NCBI GenBank assembly: GCA_965204875.1
Contig: OZ242020.1
Span: 1,488,001-1,552,000, forward strand
DNA from: Aldehydirespirator sp965204875
Lineage (GTDB): Bacteria; Actinomycetota; Acidimicrobiia; Acidimicrobiales; Aldehydirespiratoraceae
DNA: 64,000 nt
Direction: 5' to 3'
The notes under the pieces are model-generated. The model made no database searches. It had not been told where the DNA came from and worked only from the letters and a program-made list of their open reading frames with translations. Shown here piece by piece: positions 55,681 to 64,000 of this stretch. Position 1 is the stretch's first letter. Each line of letters starts with the position of its first letter. The translations under genes and the position numbers were made by a program.

Positions 55681-55770
55681 TCAGCGTGCCAGGAAGAACA
55701 GTTGCAGCACCCCGGCCGCAAGGATCGCGACCAGCAGCACGGCGATGACGATCGTGGTGCCTGGCCTCAT
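55681..55770 (-). CDS. 29-residue single-helix membrane peptide
   Basis: MRPGTTIVIAVLLVAILAAG then a short hydrophobic end (VLQLFFLAR). ATG 55770 overlaps the DUF62 stop (ATGA), so it is translationally coupled. A full-length membrane helix with positive N-terminus and Arg at the end supports a real small protein. No family known to me. Confidence 0.6.
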   Translation of the reverse strand: MRPGTTIVIAVLLVAILAAGVLQLFFLAR

Positions 55771-56702
55771 TGGTGCCCTCGCTGGTCTCTGGGATGTCCG
55801 GGCTGCGATCTTGCAGAGATGTTCACAGGGGTTGCGCCCGTTCCTCGATCAGTGGCCGTGCCCGTGTCGCCCGCGGGCCGCAGCCGCACCTCGGCCCCCT
55901 CGTGCAGGTCTAGTTCCGCGGCGGCGGAGCGGCGAGGCATGGCGAGCGACACGAGTCCCGAGGAGTCTACGACCAGGCCCACCCGACCGGCTGAGATGTC
56001 GTCATAGGCGCCGGCTCGCTGGACGGTGCGCAGATCGTCACCGATGGCCAGCTGCAGGGTCGCATCCAGTCCGGCGAGGTCATCGGGGGCCAGGTTGAGC
56101 TGGCAGTTGCCGAAGCGGTCGATCCACAGCACCTCGGCCACCAGGTCCTGGCCCTCCATCCGGCTCACGGGCAGGACTCCCGGCATCAGGGTGGCCGGAT
56201 CGATTGCCTCTCCCAGGTCGTCGAGCGGCACCCCGCAACACAGGTGCGCCGCGGCGGGAGCGAACACGTCGCGACCGTCGAAGGTCGCCCCCGCGTCGGG
56301 CTGCGCCTCCAGCCGGTGGAGTCCGCTGTTGAGGTGTACGGCCCGGCTCGCGCCGCCGACCAGCGCGACCGCGGGTGCGAGCAGCCCGTTGTCCGGCCCG
56401 ACCAGCACAGAGGCACCGTCGCCGACCTCCACCGCCACCGGACGCCGTGAAGTGCCGACACCGGGGTCCACGACCGCCAGCACCACTCCGGGCATCAGAT
56501 ACTGGGCCGCCCTGGCCAGCGCCAGCGCACCGGCGCGCACGTCGCAGGGGGCGATCCCGTGGACGACGTCCACGATCCGCGCCCGCGGGGCGATCGAGGC
56601 GATCACGGAATGCACCACCCCCACGAACTCATCGCCATGCCCATAGTCCGACAGGAACGAGATAGTCCCATAACGGCCACCGGCACCGTGCTGCTCAGAC
56701 AC
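55767..56702 (-). CDS. DUF62 SAM hydrolase/chlorinase-fold protein (SAM hydroxide adenosyltransferase)
   Basis: 311 residues. Family landmarks FLSDYGHGDEFVGVVHSVI, VVDPGVGTSRRPVAVEV, LVGPDNGLLAPAV and WIDRFGNCQLNL. DUF62 enzymes cleave S-adenosylmethionine with water to adenosine and methionine. C-terminal barrel extended by about 35 polar residues. The 267-bp stretch upstream (56703-56969) shows no gene. Confidence 0.9.
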   Translation of the reverse strand: MSEQHGAGGRYGTISFLSDYGHGDEFVGVVHSVIASIAPRARIVDVVHGIAPCDVRAGALALARAAQYLMPGVVLAVVDPGVGTSRRPVAVEVGDGASVLVGPDNGLLAPAVALVGGASRAVHLNSGLHRLEAQPDAGATFDGRDVFAPAAAHLCCGVPLDDLGEAIDPATLMPGVLPVSRMEGQDLVAEVLWIDRFGNCQLNLAPDDLAGLDATLQLAIGDDLRTVQRAGAYDDISAGRVGLVVDSSGLVSLAMPRRSAAAELDLHEGAEVRLRPAGDTGTATDRGTGATPVNISARSQPGHPRDQRGHQ

Positions 56703-56969
56703 CCGGCCTCGTCGTCAGCAAATGTGTGTCAAGCAGGATCACCGTTTCGCAGACAGATCCGGGTTGAGCACCCGATCCGGGTTGCCTATGGCCCCCCAAT
56801 TCTCCGGCGGGCAGGCTGGCTCGACGAGATCGTCAGCGAGACGGAAATTATCCCGGTAGCGGCCCCACATCTGTGGCACCGGCCCTGACGGTAGGACGAG
56901 TCGTGACACATATCTCACCGTAGCCTCTGCCCGCTCGTTCCGGTCATGTGCAGGTGGGCGTGGGTGGGG

Positions 56970-57764
56970 TCACGATTGCCGGCCGAGTTCTTGGGAGCGG
57001 CGGGTGGCTGCTTCCACCGTCCGGTGGATGATGCCCATGAAGTCTGCGTCGTCCAGCACGGCGAGGCCGGCTGCCGTGGTGCCGCCCGGTGAGGTGACGT
57101 TCTCGCGCAGGCGGGCCGGGTCCTCGCCCGATTCGGCAAGCAGGGCGGCGGCGCCCAGCAGGGTCTGGCGGGTGAGGGCGTCGGAAGTCTGAGGGTCGAG
57201 CCCCTGCGCTATGCCGGCTTCGCGCAGCGCCTCGGCCAGCCGGAACACGTAGGCGGGACCGCTGCCGGAGAGGCCTGTCACCGCGTCCAGGTCGGCCTCG
57301 GTCACGAGGGTGACCGTGCCGACGGCCCCAAGGATCTCGGTGGCCCACTCGATGTCGGCGGGCGAGGCCGCCGTTCCCGCGGCGATGGCGGCGGCACCGC
57401 GGCCCACCAGCGCCGGCGTGTTGGGCATGGCACGCACCACCGCGGTGCCCTCAGCCATGCCGGCCTCGATGTCACCTGTGCGGACGCCGGCCGCTATCGA
57501 CAGCACCCGTCGCACCCCTGCAGCGCTCAGCGGTTCCAGTACCGCAGCCACCACGCCGGGCTTGACGGCGATCACGGCGTCGGCACCGCTCTTGGGGATC
57601 GCCGAGGGCTTAACCCCCGGCACCGCAGCAGAGATCGCTCTGCACCGGGCAGGGTCGGGTTCGACAACATGCAGGTCGCCCGGTTCGGCCCAGCCGCACG
57701 AGACGAGCCCCACCAGCAGGGCCTCGCCCATCTTCCCGCCCCCAACCACCTGAAGCCGAACCAC
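56970..57764 (-). CDS. proC: Pyrroline-5-carboxylate reductase
   Basis: 264 residues. LQVVGGGKMGEALLVGL (NADPH), VIAVKPGVVAAVLEPL, RAMPNTPALVGRGAAAI, GLSGSGPAYVFRLAEALREAGIAQGL and VTSPGGTTAAGLAVL. Last step of proline synthesis. Stands alone; transcribed away from the AT-richer island. Confidence 0.95.
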   Translation of the reverse strand: MVRLQVVGGGKMGEALLVGLVSCGWAEPGDLHVVEPDPARCRAISAAVPGVKPSAIPKSGADAVIAVKPGVVAAVLEPLSAAGVRRVLSIAAGVRTGDIEAGMAEGTAVVRAMPNTPALVGRGAAAIAAGTAASPADIEWATEILGAVGTVTLVTEADLDAVTGLSGSGPAYVFRLAEALREAGIAQGLDPQTSDALTRQTLLGAAALLAESGEDPARLRENVTSPGGTTAAGLAVLDDADFMGIIHRTVEAATRRSQELGRQS

Positions 57765-57857
57765 CCCCCAAGACTATGGTGCCGCAGCCGAGCAGCTACG
57801 CGCCCCTCCGTCGAAGTTCAGCGTCAAGTCTCGCCAATAGTGGTATAGTGTTCTCCC

Positions 57858-59946
57858 ATGGTGTCGAACCGGGCTGGCACACGTCACTCGCTAGCGGCTT
57901 TGGCCGTCCTGGGAGCTGCCGGAGCCTACTCAACCGGACCTTTGCTGGTGCACTTGACCGCGACGGACATCAACCCGTTCTATTTCAACTTGTTCGTGCT
58001 GATGGCGCAACTCATCGGTTGCGTGCTGTTCTTGATGCTAACCAAACCTCGATGGGTTGATGAGTTCTTCCAACAATATGGTGACGGCGCAGAGAACCAG
58101 TCTGAGACGTCGATCTGGGATAGACTGACGACACCTTCTTTGCATCTCGGATATTTTGAGAGCTTGCCCCCCCCCCCCCCCGGAGCAAACGGAACAACCA
58201 ACAGCTCAGCTAAAGCAGATTAACGTAGTCATCGGCACTGCTACAATTAGCAAGCCAAGCAGTTTGGCGAAGGCACCCATCTTTGTGGATAATTTTGGCG
58301 AGTCTGAATATCGGGTTCTTTGCGTGGTCGTCGCAACTCGTAGAAACAGCTATAGCCTCTACGGTCTACGACTTATGGCCAGTCTTCCTTGTATATGGGC
58401 TCGCGCGAAACGAAATTACTAACGCAAGATACTTGAACCAGTGCACCGAGTCTGTCAAGAATCGAGTGCCAAAAGTTCAGTTAGTTCTTACACTGCTAGC
58501 TGCCGTCGGTCTTGTGTTCATGCTGGGTAGTCAAGCAGTCGAAGTAATCTCATCTCCATCGGACATCGTGTCCTTACGCAGCGTAGCAGGTATCACATTG
58601 GCGCTTACTGCGGCGTTACTTGGTGCATTTAGTGTTGGTGGTTCAATCATCTATGGTCGGGTCATATTCTATAGACTGGTCGATGAAGCACCATTGCCCG
58701 GAGGCAAGAAACGGACTGCAATCGAAGACCGCGCAAAGGAACATCTGAAACTACTATTGTGGTTGACGCTCCTCGGGTTTATTTTGGCCAGGTTCTTTAG
58801 TCTTCCTTTCGTTTTGGTAGCTGCTTTGGCCTCTCAAGGTATCTCGAGCAGCCTTTCGGCAGTGGGAATACTGGGCGCATCTCTTTTTGGATCATGTTCA
58901 TACTCGGAAACGTCTTGCTTCGAATCGGCAACCTTGGTGGCGCAGGACCGGCTGTGAATGCCATGAGCTTTCTTGCACCACTACTTGCCTTGGCATGGCT
59001 AATGATTGCCGGTATTTCTTTACCCAGATTCGATTTGTTCATCCTGGGCGCAGCATTGATTATAGCCATAAATATTCTAATCCAACTTAAGCCCGATCAG
59101 GGCCGAGATTTTTCAAGGGTGAGCGACGACATTCGTGGACGCTCCCAACTCAGTTTCACTACATTTATTCTCTCGATCTGGACATTCGGTTCGGTGGTCC
59201 TTTTGCGTGACGAAATCATGCCGGACATTTGGCTAGCGTGGCCAGGAGGTGACTATTGGCCATTGCTAGCACTCTCAGCAACAATGTTCGCGTTGATTCT
59301 TGGTTTCCGCATAGCACGTATTTCCCGTCGTATCTCCCACGAAGACGAGATGATGTTCGGGTTGTTTCGTAAGTGCGAGCGCCTACGGAAGCACGAAGTT
59401 CTCCCTGAAGATATGCTTGAGAAGTTAATTGAACTCGATACAGCACCAACTCGTGACTTGCTTCAGTCTTACAATAGTGCGAGGCGCTACATCAGATCTG
59501 CGATCCAGAGCCACGGTACCGCCGAACACGCAACCTCACTGGAGTCTGTTGCAGTGCAACTAGATAGATTCGCGCACAGCAAGCAACAAGGCAGAGATAT
59601 TGTTGAACTGATTTCGCTCACAGCGTTCGCTATAGTCACTGTAGGGCTTGGACTACTGGCTCGTCCCAGTAGTCTGGCCGGATCGCATGCCGCGTGGAGC
59701 GGGTTTCTTTCAGAGGTATTTCTGATGCTGTTTGTGTCTACAATATCCTTTCTGTGTGTGAACCTCTTCGATATTCGGCTTCATCGAGAAACTCCGCTTC
59801 TGTACTCTGAGCAGAAACTCATGGGTGACTACGTTCTCTTCTTTCGATACAAGCAGGATCTTCTCGTTCAGCATGTTGCATCGGTGCTAATCAGTGTTGC
59901 AATGAGTGTAACATTCTGCGTACTGCTGTACCATAAATGGCTATGA
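57858..59946 (+). pseudogene. Frameshifted polytopic membrane protein (EamA/DMT-like N-terminus) with C15 tract
   Basis: Reading pieces in three frames together make a protein of about 690 residues. Piece 1 (57858-58223) has two helices (LAALAVLGAAGAYSTGPLLV; YFNLFVLMAQLIGCVLFLMLT) and is thrown out of frame at the C15 run (58167-58181). C14 would open the frame onward to about 58282, where losing one T of TTT joins piece 2 (58283-58957; LVETAIASTVYDLWPVFLVYGLA, typical EamA). T5 at 58884-58888 needs six T to join piece 3 (58894-59946), which adds more helices and a charged domain. Either decayed, phase-variable or sequencing error. Confidence 0.65.
58167..58181 (+). repeat. C15 homopolymer inside the membrane-protein gene
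   Basis: Fifteen C in a row encode a proline run in a cytoplasmic loop after the second helix. Changing the number of C by one shifts the reading frame, a classic contingency-locus arrangement, and also a typical sequencing-error site. Confidence 0.95.
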
Positions 59947-60012
59947 TTGCTGCTAGCATGATCTAGGCAGATAATCGACGACGGACACAACATTAGAAGG
60001 GTGTGATAGCGG

Positions 60013-60916
60013 GTGGAAAAACACGACTTGGACTTTAGGGGAGACTGGATACTGTGGGGACGGGTCGTGCTGCTTATACCGTTCTTGGTTCTGAGTGGCG
60101 CGTGTTTGGTGTTTTCTCTGTTTCCACTATTTCTGTTTTTGTGGAGCCTGTTCCCGGGGCATTGGCTGATCCCGGTTGGAGCCTACTATGCGATCGGCCT
60201 ACTGTTCTTCATTCCGGCCGTCGAGAATGTCATGTGGACTTACCTCGACAGGTCGTCTCACACTCCTGCCTACGAGGAGAACCAGAGGCTGGATCCGGCG
60301 TGGAGGGATGTCATTGCCAGAGTGGGAAAAGGCGCTGATCGTAAGTACAACCTGCGGGTGGTCGCGTCCCCCCACCTCAACGCATACGCTGCGGGTGGCC
60401 GTCAAGTGGCAGTTACACGAGGGGCGCTACAGTATCTCGACGATTCAGAGCTGCGTGGTGTCGTCGCGCACGAGCTTGGTCACCATGCCGGACTCGACCC
60501 GGTGGTGGGCCTCGCCTACTATTGGATGCGGAAGCCGATCGGGTGGGCGCACTGGGTTTCCGTTATGCTGCAAAATTTAGCGATAGCGATGACAAGGATT
60601 GCTTTCAATAGCTGTGTGTATCGCGTTGATCACCGTGGCGTTGTTGTTGCGTCTTGTGGCGTTTGTCTTGCGTATGATCGTGAACCTTACTGAGATAATC
60701 GTTCTCTGGTTCGATCGTCAGGCAGAATATCGTGCTGACAAGACAGCGGTTCAGCTGGGGTTCGGACCGGGACTTCTGTCAGCGCTACACATTTTTCAGA
60801 ATATCGAACGCCAACAGGGCCTCATGGTCTACGAGACTGCACTCGAACAGATGCTGTCCAATACGCACCCTCCCACTGCCAAGCGCATCGAACGCGTTCA
60901 GAGAATGCTGCAATAG
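60013..60916 (+). pseudogene. M48-family zinc metalloprotease, frameshifted
   Basis: Piece 1 (60013-60693) has two membrane helices and VVAHELGHHAGLD (HExxH zinc site). Piece 2 (60599-60916) continues in another frame with a membrane segment (ITVALLLRLVAFVLRMIVNL) and EYRADKTAVQLG, the third zinc ligand. Losing one T of gctttcaat near 60608 would join them into about 300 residues, an HtpX-like length. Same AT-richer island as the broken membrane protein. Either a recent frameshift or a sequence error. Confidence 0.75.
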
Positions 60917-60958
60917 ACGGCTATGGCTGCTTGAAGGATGGCTCGGCACGACATCAGT

Positions 60959-61462
60959 TCAGGTGCCTGTGGGGCGGATGGCGCGGCCCGTGCTGCCCTT
61001 GGCGAGTGATCCGGTGTGGGCGGCGGCGTCCGCTTGCAGCACTGCGTGCAGCTCCGCGCCCATGGGTGCGACCTTGTCGATGGCGGTGTTGACGTGCAGC
61101 ATCATGGACTCCTGGGTCGCTGCCAGCCGTTCGTCCGCGGTGCAGCGCAACTCATGGAACAGGTGCACCCGCTTGGGGTCGGCGCCTGCCACGGTGGTGT
61201 CCACCGCCAGCGGAGCGCTCACGGCGAGTTCGTCGACGAAGACGATGTGCGTCTCGACCGTGTAGAACGAGCCGCCAGTGGAGGCCCGGTACCGCTCGCC
61301 GAACCCCAGGCGGATCAGGTACTCGTCACTGGCCATACCGAAGACGAGGCCGTAGAAGCCCTCGCTCATATGACCGTTGTAGTCGATCCACTCCGCGAGC
61401 ACAGCGCCCCGCCATAGACGCAACGGCGTGCTCGGGTCACCGGCATCTGGCTCCGGGCGCAC
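60959..61462 (-). CDS. Hotdog-fold acyl-CoA thioesterase (betainyl-CoA-thioesterase-like)
   Basis: 167 residues from GTG 61462. WIDYNGHMSEGFYGLVFGMASDEYLIRLGFGERY is the 4HBT-type catalytic region (D-x-N-x-H-M). ETHIVFVDELAVSAPLAV and KRVHLFHELRCTADERLAATQESMMLHVN follow. This pattern is found in thioesterases of carnitine/betaine catabolism, so betainyl-CoA hydrolysis is a possibility, consistent with the sarcosine oxidase operon elsewhere in the window. It nearly abuts the ligase gene (TAG at 61464). Confidence 0.75.
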   Translation of the reverse strand: MRPEPDAGDPSTPLRLWRGAVLAEWIDYNGHMSEGFYGLVFGMASDEYLIRLGFGERYRASTGGSFYTVETHIVFVDELAVSAPLAVDTTVAGADPKRVHLFHELRCTADERLAATQESMMLHVNTAIDKVAPMGAELHAVLQADAAAHTGSLAKGSTGRAIRPTGT

Positions 61463-61463
61463 G

Positions 61464-62840
61464 CTAGAACAGCGTGAGGTACTGGTCGACCTCTGAGGCG
61501 GTGACCTCGTGGTGGTGTGCCAGGAACTCGTCACGCTTGACCCGCACGAAGTAGTCGCGGTACGGGCCCTCAGCGGTGTCGCCCAAGCCGGCGGCCAACA
61601 CCTCGCAGGAGGCGAGCTCGTCGGCCGCGTGCAGCAGCGTGGGCGGCAGCGTCTTGATGCCCTTGGCCGCCACCTGGTCGGCCGGCAGCGTGAACAGGTT
61701 GTCCGTGTTGGGCGCGCCCGGGTCGATGTGGTTGTCGATGCCGTCCAGGCCGCAGGCCAGCATGGCGGCGAACATCAGGTAGGGGTTGGCCGCGCCGTCG
61801 CCGAGGCGGATCTCGATGCGATCGGGCTCGGGCACGCGGATCATCTGGGTGCGGTTGTTGCCCCCGTAGGCCGCGTAGGCGGGCGCCCAGGTGGCCCCCG
61901 AGGTCGGCGCGCCCACCCCCATGCGCTTGTAGGAGTTCACGATCGGGCAGGCGATCGCCACCAGCGACGAGGCGTGCTCGATGAGGCCGCCCACGAACTC
62001 ATAGGCGGTTTTGCTCAAGCCGAGGCCCTTGGTGTCCGCGCCCCCGGCGCCCCCGCCGATGAACAGCGGCTCGTCGGTGTCGGCGCTCCACAGGCTCAGA
62101 TGGGTGTGCAGGCCGTTGCCGGTCTTGTCGGCGAAGGGCTTGGGCATGAACGTGGCGTAGCGGCCGTCGCGCTGGGCCAGCGTGTGCACCATGAGACGGA
62201 ACAGGATGAGCCGGTCGGCGGTGGTCAGCGCGTCGGCGTACCGCCAGTTCTGCTCGTACTGCCCGTTGGCGTCCTCGTGGTCGTTGGCGTAGTTGCCCCA
62301 GCCCATGGCATCGAGGTTCTTCGAGACCGCCGTCAGATGTGGCAGCATGCGGGTGAGGCCCCTGGCGTCGTAGCAGGGCAGCGCCATGTTGTCGCGCTCG
62401 TCGGCCACCGCGATCGAGCCGTCATCACGGCGCACCACCAGCGAGTACTCGGCCTCGACACCGGTCTTGAGCACGAGGTTGCGCTTGGCGGCTGCGTCCA
62501 GGGCCCGCCGCAGGATCACTCTGGGAGCGAACGGCCAGAGCTCGCCCTCCACCGTGGGGTCGCACTGCATGGCGGCCACGTTGGGCTGCCAGGGCAGTTG
62601 CGTGTACGAGGCCGGGTCGGGCAGGGCCATGATGTCGGGGCTGGAGGGATCCTGCCCCATGGGCCCCGCCGCGAAGCCCGCGAAGCCAGCACCGTCGCTC
62701 ATCAGCCCCTCGAGCGCGCCGACGGGCACCAGCTTGGCGCAAGGCTTGCCGTGCATCTCCACGAACACGGCGTAGATGAACTCCACGCCGTCGGCCTCCA
62801 CCCGGCTCTGGATCTCGGCGAGTGCGTCGGTGTGGTTCAT
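61464..62840 (-). CDS. Glutamine-synthetase-family ligase (GlnT/GmaS type)
   Basis: 458 residues. Grasp: VFVEMHGKPCAKLVPV, GVEAEYSLVV (metal Glu), NGQYEQNW, FMPKPFADKTGNGLHTHLSLW, NSYKRMGVGAPTSGATWAP, RIEIRLGDGAANPYLMFAAML. The adenylylation Tyr of GlnA-I is absent, and the N-terminus matches GlnT, gamma-glutamylmethylamide synthetase and similar ligases rather than GlnA. It may join glutamate with an amine. SD GGGGG upstream. Cotranscribed with the thioesterase. Confidence 0.8.
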   Translation of the reverse strand: MNHTDALAEIQSRVEADGVEFIYAVFVEMHGKPCAKLVPVGALEGLMSDGAGFAGFAAGPMGQDPSSPDIMALPDPASYTQLPWQPNVAAMQCDPTVEGELWPFAPRVILRRALDAAAKRNLVLKTGVEAEYSLVVRRDDGSIAVADERDNMALPCYDARGLTRMLPHLTAVSKNLDAMGWGNYANDHEDANGQYEQNWRYADALTTADRLILFRLMVHTLAQRDGRYATFMPKPFADKTGNGLHTHLSLWSADTDEPLFIGGGAGGADTKGLGLSKTAYEFVGGLIEHASSLVAIACPIVNSYKRMGVGAPTSGATWAPAYAAYGGNNRTQMIRVPEPDRIEIRLGDGAANPYLMFAAMLACGLDGIDNHIDPGAPNTDNLFTLPADQVAAKGIKTLPPTLLHAADELASCEVLAAGLGDTAEGPYRDYFVRVKRDEFLAHHHEVTASEVDQYLTLF

Positions 62841-63059
62841 GTCGTTACCCCCTGTTCAGCAGGCCTCGCTGGACCGGCCTGCGGCAGCCGCAGGGTAGTC
62901 AACGATCCAAGGGCAGGGGCAATCGGGTGCCGACTGCGGCAGGTGCGGTTGCGTCCTGGGACGGCACTGGTGGATCGTCCTTCACGCGTCGGGTCGATCG
63001 CGCCGGGCGGCAGCAGGTGCGCAAAGCCACGCCAAAGCACATCTGGCGCGATAAATGAG

Positions 63060-63095
63060 TTAGCGTGTCAAATACGCCGGTTGATGGCACGCTAA
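63060..63095 (+). promoter_or_regulatory. Inverted repeat upstream of the Fic gene
   Basis: TTAGCGTG (63060-63067) and CACGCTAA (63088-63095), extended inward by TCAA and TTGA with a 3-base offset. The position 20 bases before the Fic ATG (63115) suggests an operator. Confidence 0.45.
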
Positions 63096-63114
63096 GCCAG
63101 AGAGGAGAAGCGCG

Positions 63115-64000
63115 ATGGGCCGGTACGTCTCTCAAATATGGCACGGAAACCCGCACGCGCTGCGAGCGCGCGACCGCCGCGGGGGCCGCTTCAATGCTTA
63201 CGTTCCTCATCGGCTTGCCGGTTGGGATTCGCTCCTGTCGGCCGACGTTGCCGGATTCATTGCTGAGGCTGAGCGCACCCTGGCGGACACGGCGCGCCGG
63301 CTCAGGCCGGGCACGGGCGGTGACATCTGCTTCTGGGCCGAGTCGCTCGGGTCGTCGCGCATCGAGGGGCTTGCGCCGAGTCCCAAGCGGGTCGTGCGTG
63401 CCCTGGCGAAACAGCGGCACACCGGCATTGACCCCGCCCGGGGAGCTGTGGCCGAGGTGATCGGCAACATCGCTGCCACCTCCCGAGCTCAGCAGATGCT
63501 GGCCGAGCGGCAGGGCCTCGACGTGGAGACGTTGCTTGCCGCGCATCGCGTGCTGATGGATGTGTCGCCTTCGCCTCACCTGGGCGGTGTGGTGCGCTCG
63601 GAGCAGAACTGGGTCGGCGGCAATGACTGGCATCCGCTGGATGGCGACTTCGTGCCTCCGCCGCCCGAGATGTGTGTGCCGCTGTTGGCGGATCTCGTGG
63701 ACTACCTGCGCAGCGAGGACCACTCGCCGTTGCTCCAGGCCGCGGTCGCTCATGCGCAGTTTGAAACGATCCACCCCTTCGGTGACGGCAACGGTCGGGC
63801 CGGTCGGGCCGTGTTGTACGGCGTGCTCAAGCAGCGCTGCGCAGCCGATGGCATGATGCCGCCCGTCAGTCTGGCTCTATCGGGTAATCGTGACGCCTAC
63901 CTTGAGGCGCTTGCGGAGTTCCAGACTTACGTCGGGGCAGCGCATGACCCGGGCCGCTCCGCCGCCCTGGTTCGCTGGCTGGAGGTGCTGGCGACGGCTG
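63115..64000 (+). CDS. Fic-domain protein, class II self-inhibited (3' end outside window)
   Basis: Reads on past the window end; 295 residues visible. Catalytic HPFGDGNGRAGR at residues 220-231 (AMP transfer to target proteins). N-terminal inhibitory helix motif SSRIEG (S80-x3-E84-G85), so class II. N-terminus WHGNPHALRARDRRGGRFNAYVPHRLAGWD is the Fic_N domain; it usually ends in a winged helix. ATG 63115 with AGGAG 8 bases upstream. Divergent to the ligase gene. Confidence 0.92.
   Translation, partial: MGRYVSQIWHGNPHALRARDRRGGRFNAYVPHRLAGWDSLLSADVAGFIAEAERTLADTARRLRPGTGGDICFWAESLGSSRIEGLAPSPKRVVRALAKQRHTGIDPARGAVAEVIGNIAATSRAQQMLAERQGLDVETLLAAHRVLMDVSPSPHLGGVVRSEQNWVGGNDWHPLDGDFVPPPPEMCVPLLADLVDYLRSEDHSPLLQAAVAHAQFETIHPFGDGNGRAGRAVLYGVLKQRCAADGMMPPVSLALSGNRDAYLEALAEFQTYVGAAHDPGRSAALVRWLEVLATA

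Overview
The window is high-GC actinobacterial DNA, most likely from an uncultivated member of the Acidimicrobiia. The evidence is the dnaN-recF-dciA-gyrB-gyrA core near the origin, a DUF3566 gene and tRNA-Ile after gyrA, an F420-type (Ddn-like) oxidoreductase, a surface protein with Thr-run linkers and SLH repeats, and several candidate leaderless promoters (TANNNT box 6-8 nt before the start codon). The lineage is an inference.

Layout. 1-8.4 kb: dnaN 3' end, recF, dciA, gyrB, gyrA, a TadE-like protein, DUF3566, tRNA-Ile(GAT). 8.5-12.5 kb: saccharopine-dehydrogenase-like gene, hisN, a small WXG-like protein, an FMN 2-hydroxyacid dehydrogenase. 12.7-18.1 kb: pta, a fused four-cluster ferredoxin/NrfD membrane protein and a molybdopterin oxidoreductase. 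18.1-21.7 kb: four G10-11 tracts and an SLH surface protein. 22-29.2 kb: amidohydrolase, Ddn-like enzyme and a soxBDAG heterotetrameric sarcosine-oxidase operon. 29.4-33.8 kb: cytochrome c, pgi, an antitoxin with a truncated PIN-toxin remnant, an AAA ATPase. 33.8-46.6 kb: a 12-gene minus-strand catabolic operon (LacI regulator, HisD-like dehydrogenase, SDR, double cupin, sugar-type ABC importer, four SnoaL-like proteins carrying about seven NTF2 folds). 46.8-49.8 kb: lipoprotein, an unknown small gene, a YceI-like protein. 50-57.8 kb: C5-pathway heme genes hemA-C-D-B-L, a 29-residue membrane peptide, a DUF62 protein, proC. 57.8-60.9 kb: an AT-richer island with two frameshifted genes (polytopic membrane protein with a C15 tract; M48 peptidase). 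61-64 kb: thioesterase, glutamine-synthetase-like ligase, Fic protein (cut by the window end).

The most unusual signal is not a gene family. Many gene junctions contain tandemly duplicated translation-start or stop/start segments (units of about 17-79 bp). The duplications create micro-ORFs whose stop codon overlaps the next start codon (ATGA, GTGA, TGATG), often linking one gene to the next in an unbroken stop-start chain. In the sox operon all three junctions are filled this way, by six micro-ORFs. Similar chains lie before gyrB, pta, the saccharopine-like gene, the cupin, one SnoaL gene, the lipoprotein and the YceI gene. Whether this is a translational relay or just neutral slippage at junctions is open, but it recurs throughout the window.

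Metabolic reading: SoxBDAG would feed glycine and methylene-tetrahydrofolate, and a betainyl-CoA-type thioesterase and a GlnT/GmaS-type ligase suggest use of methylated amines. The HisD-like operon probably imports and oxidises a small polyol or sulfonate; its substrate cannot be read from the sequence.
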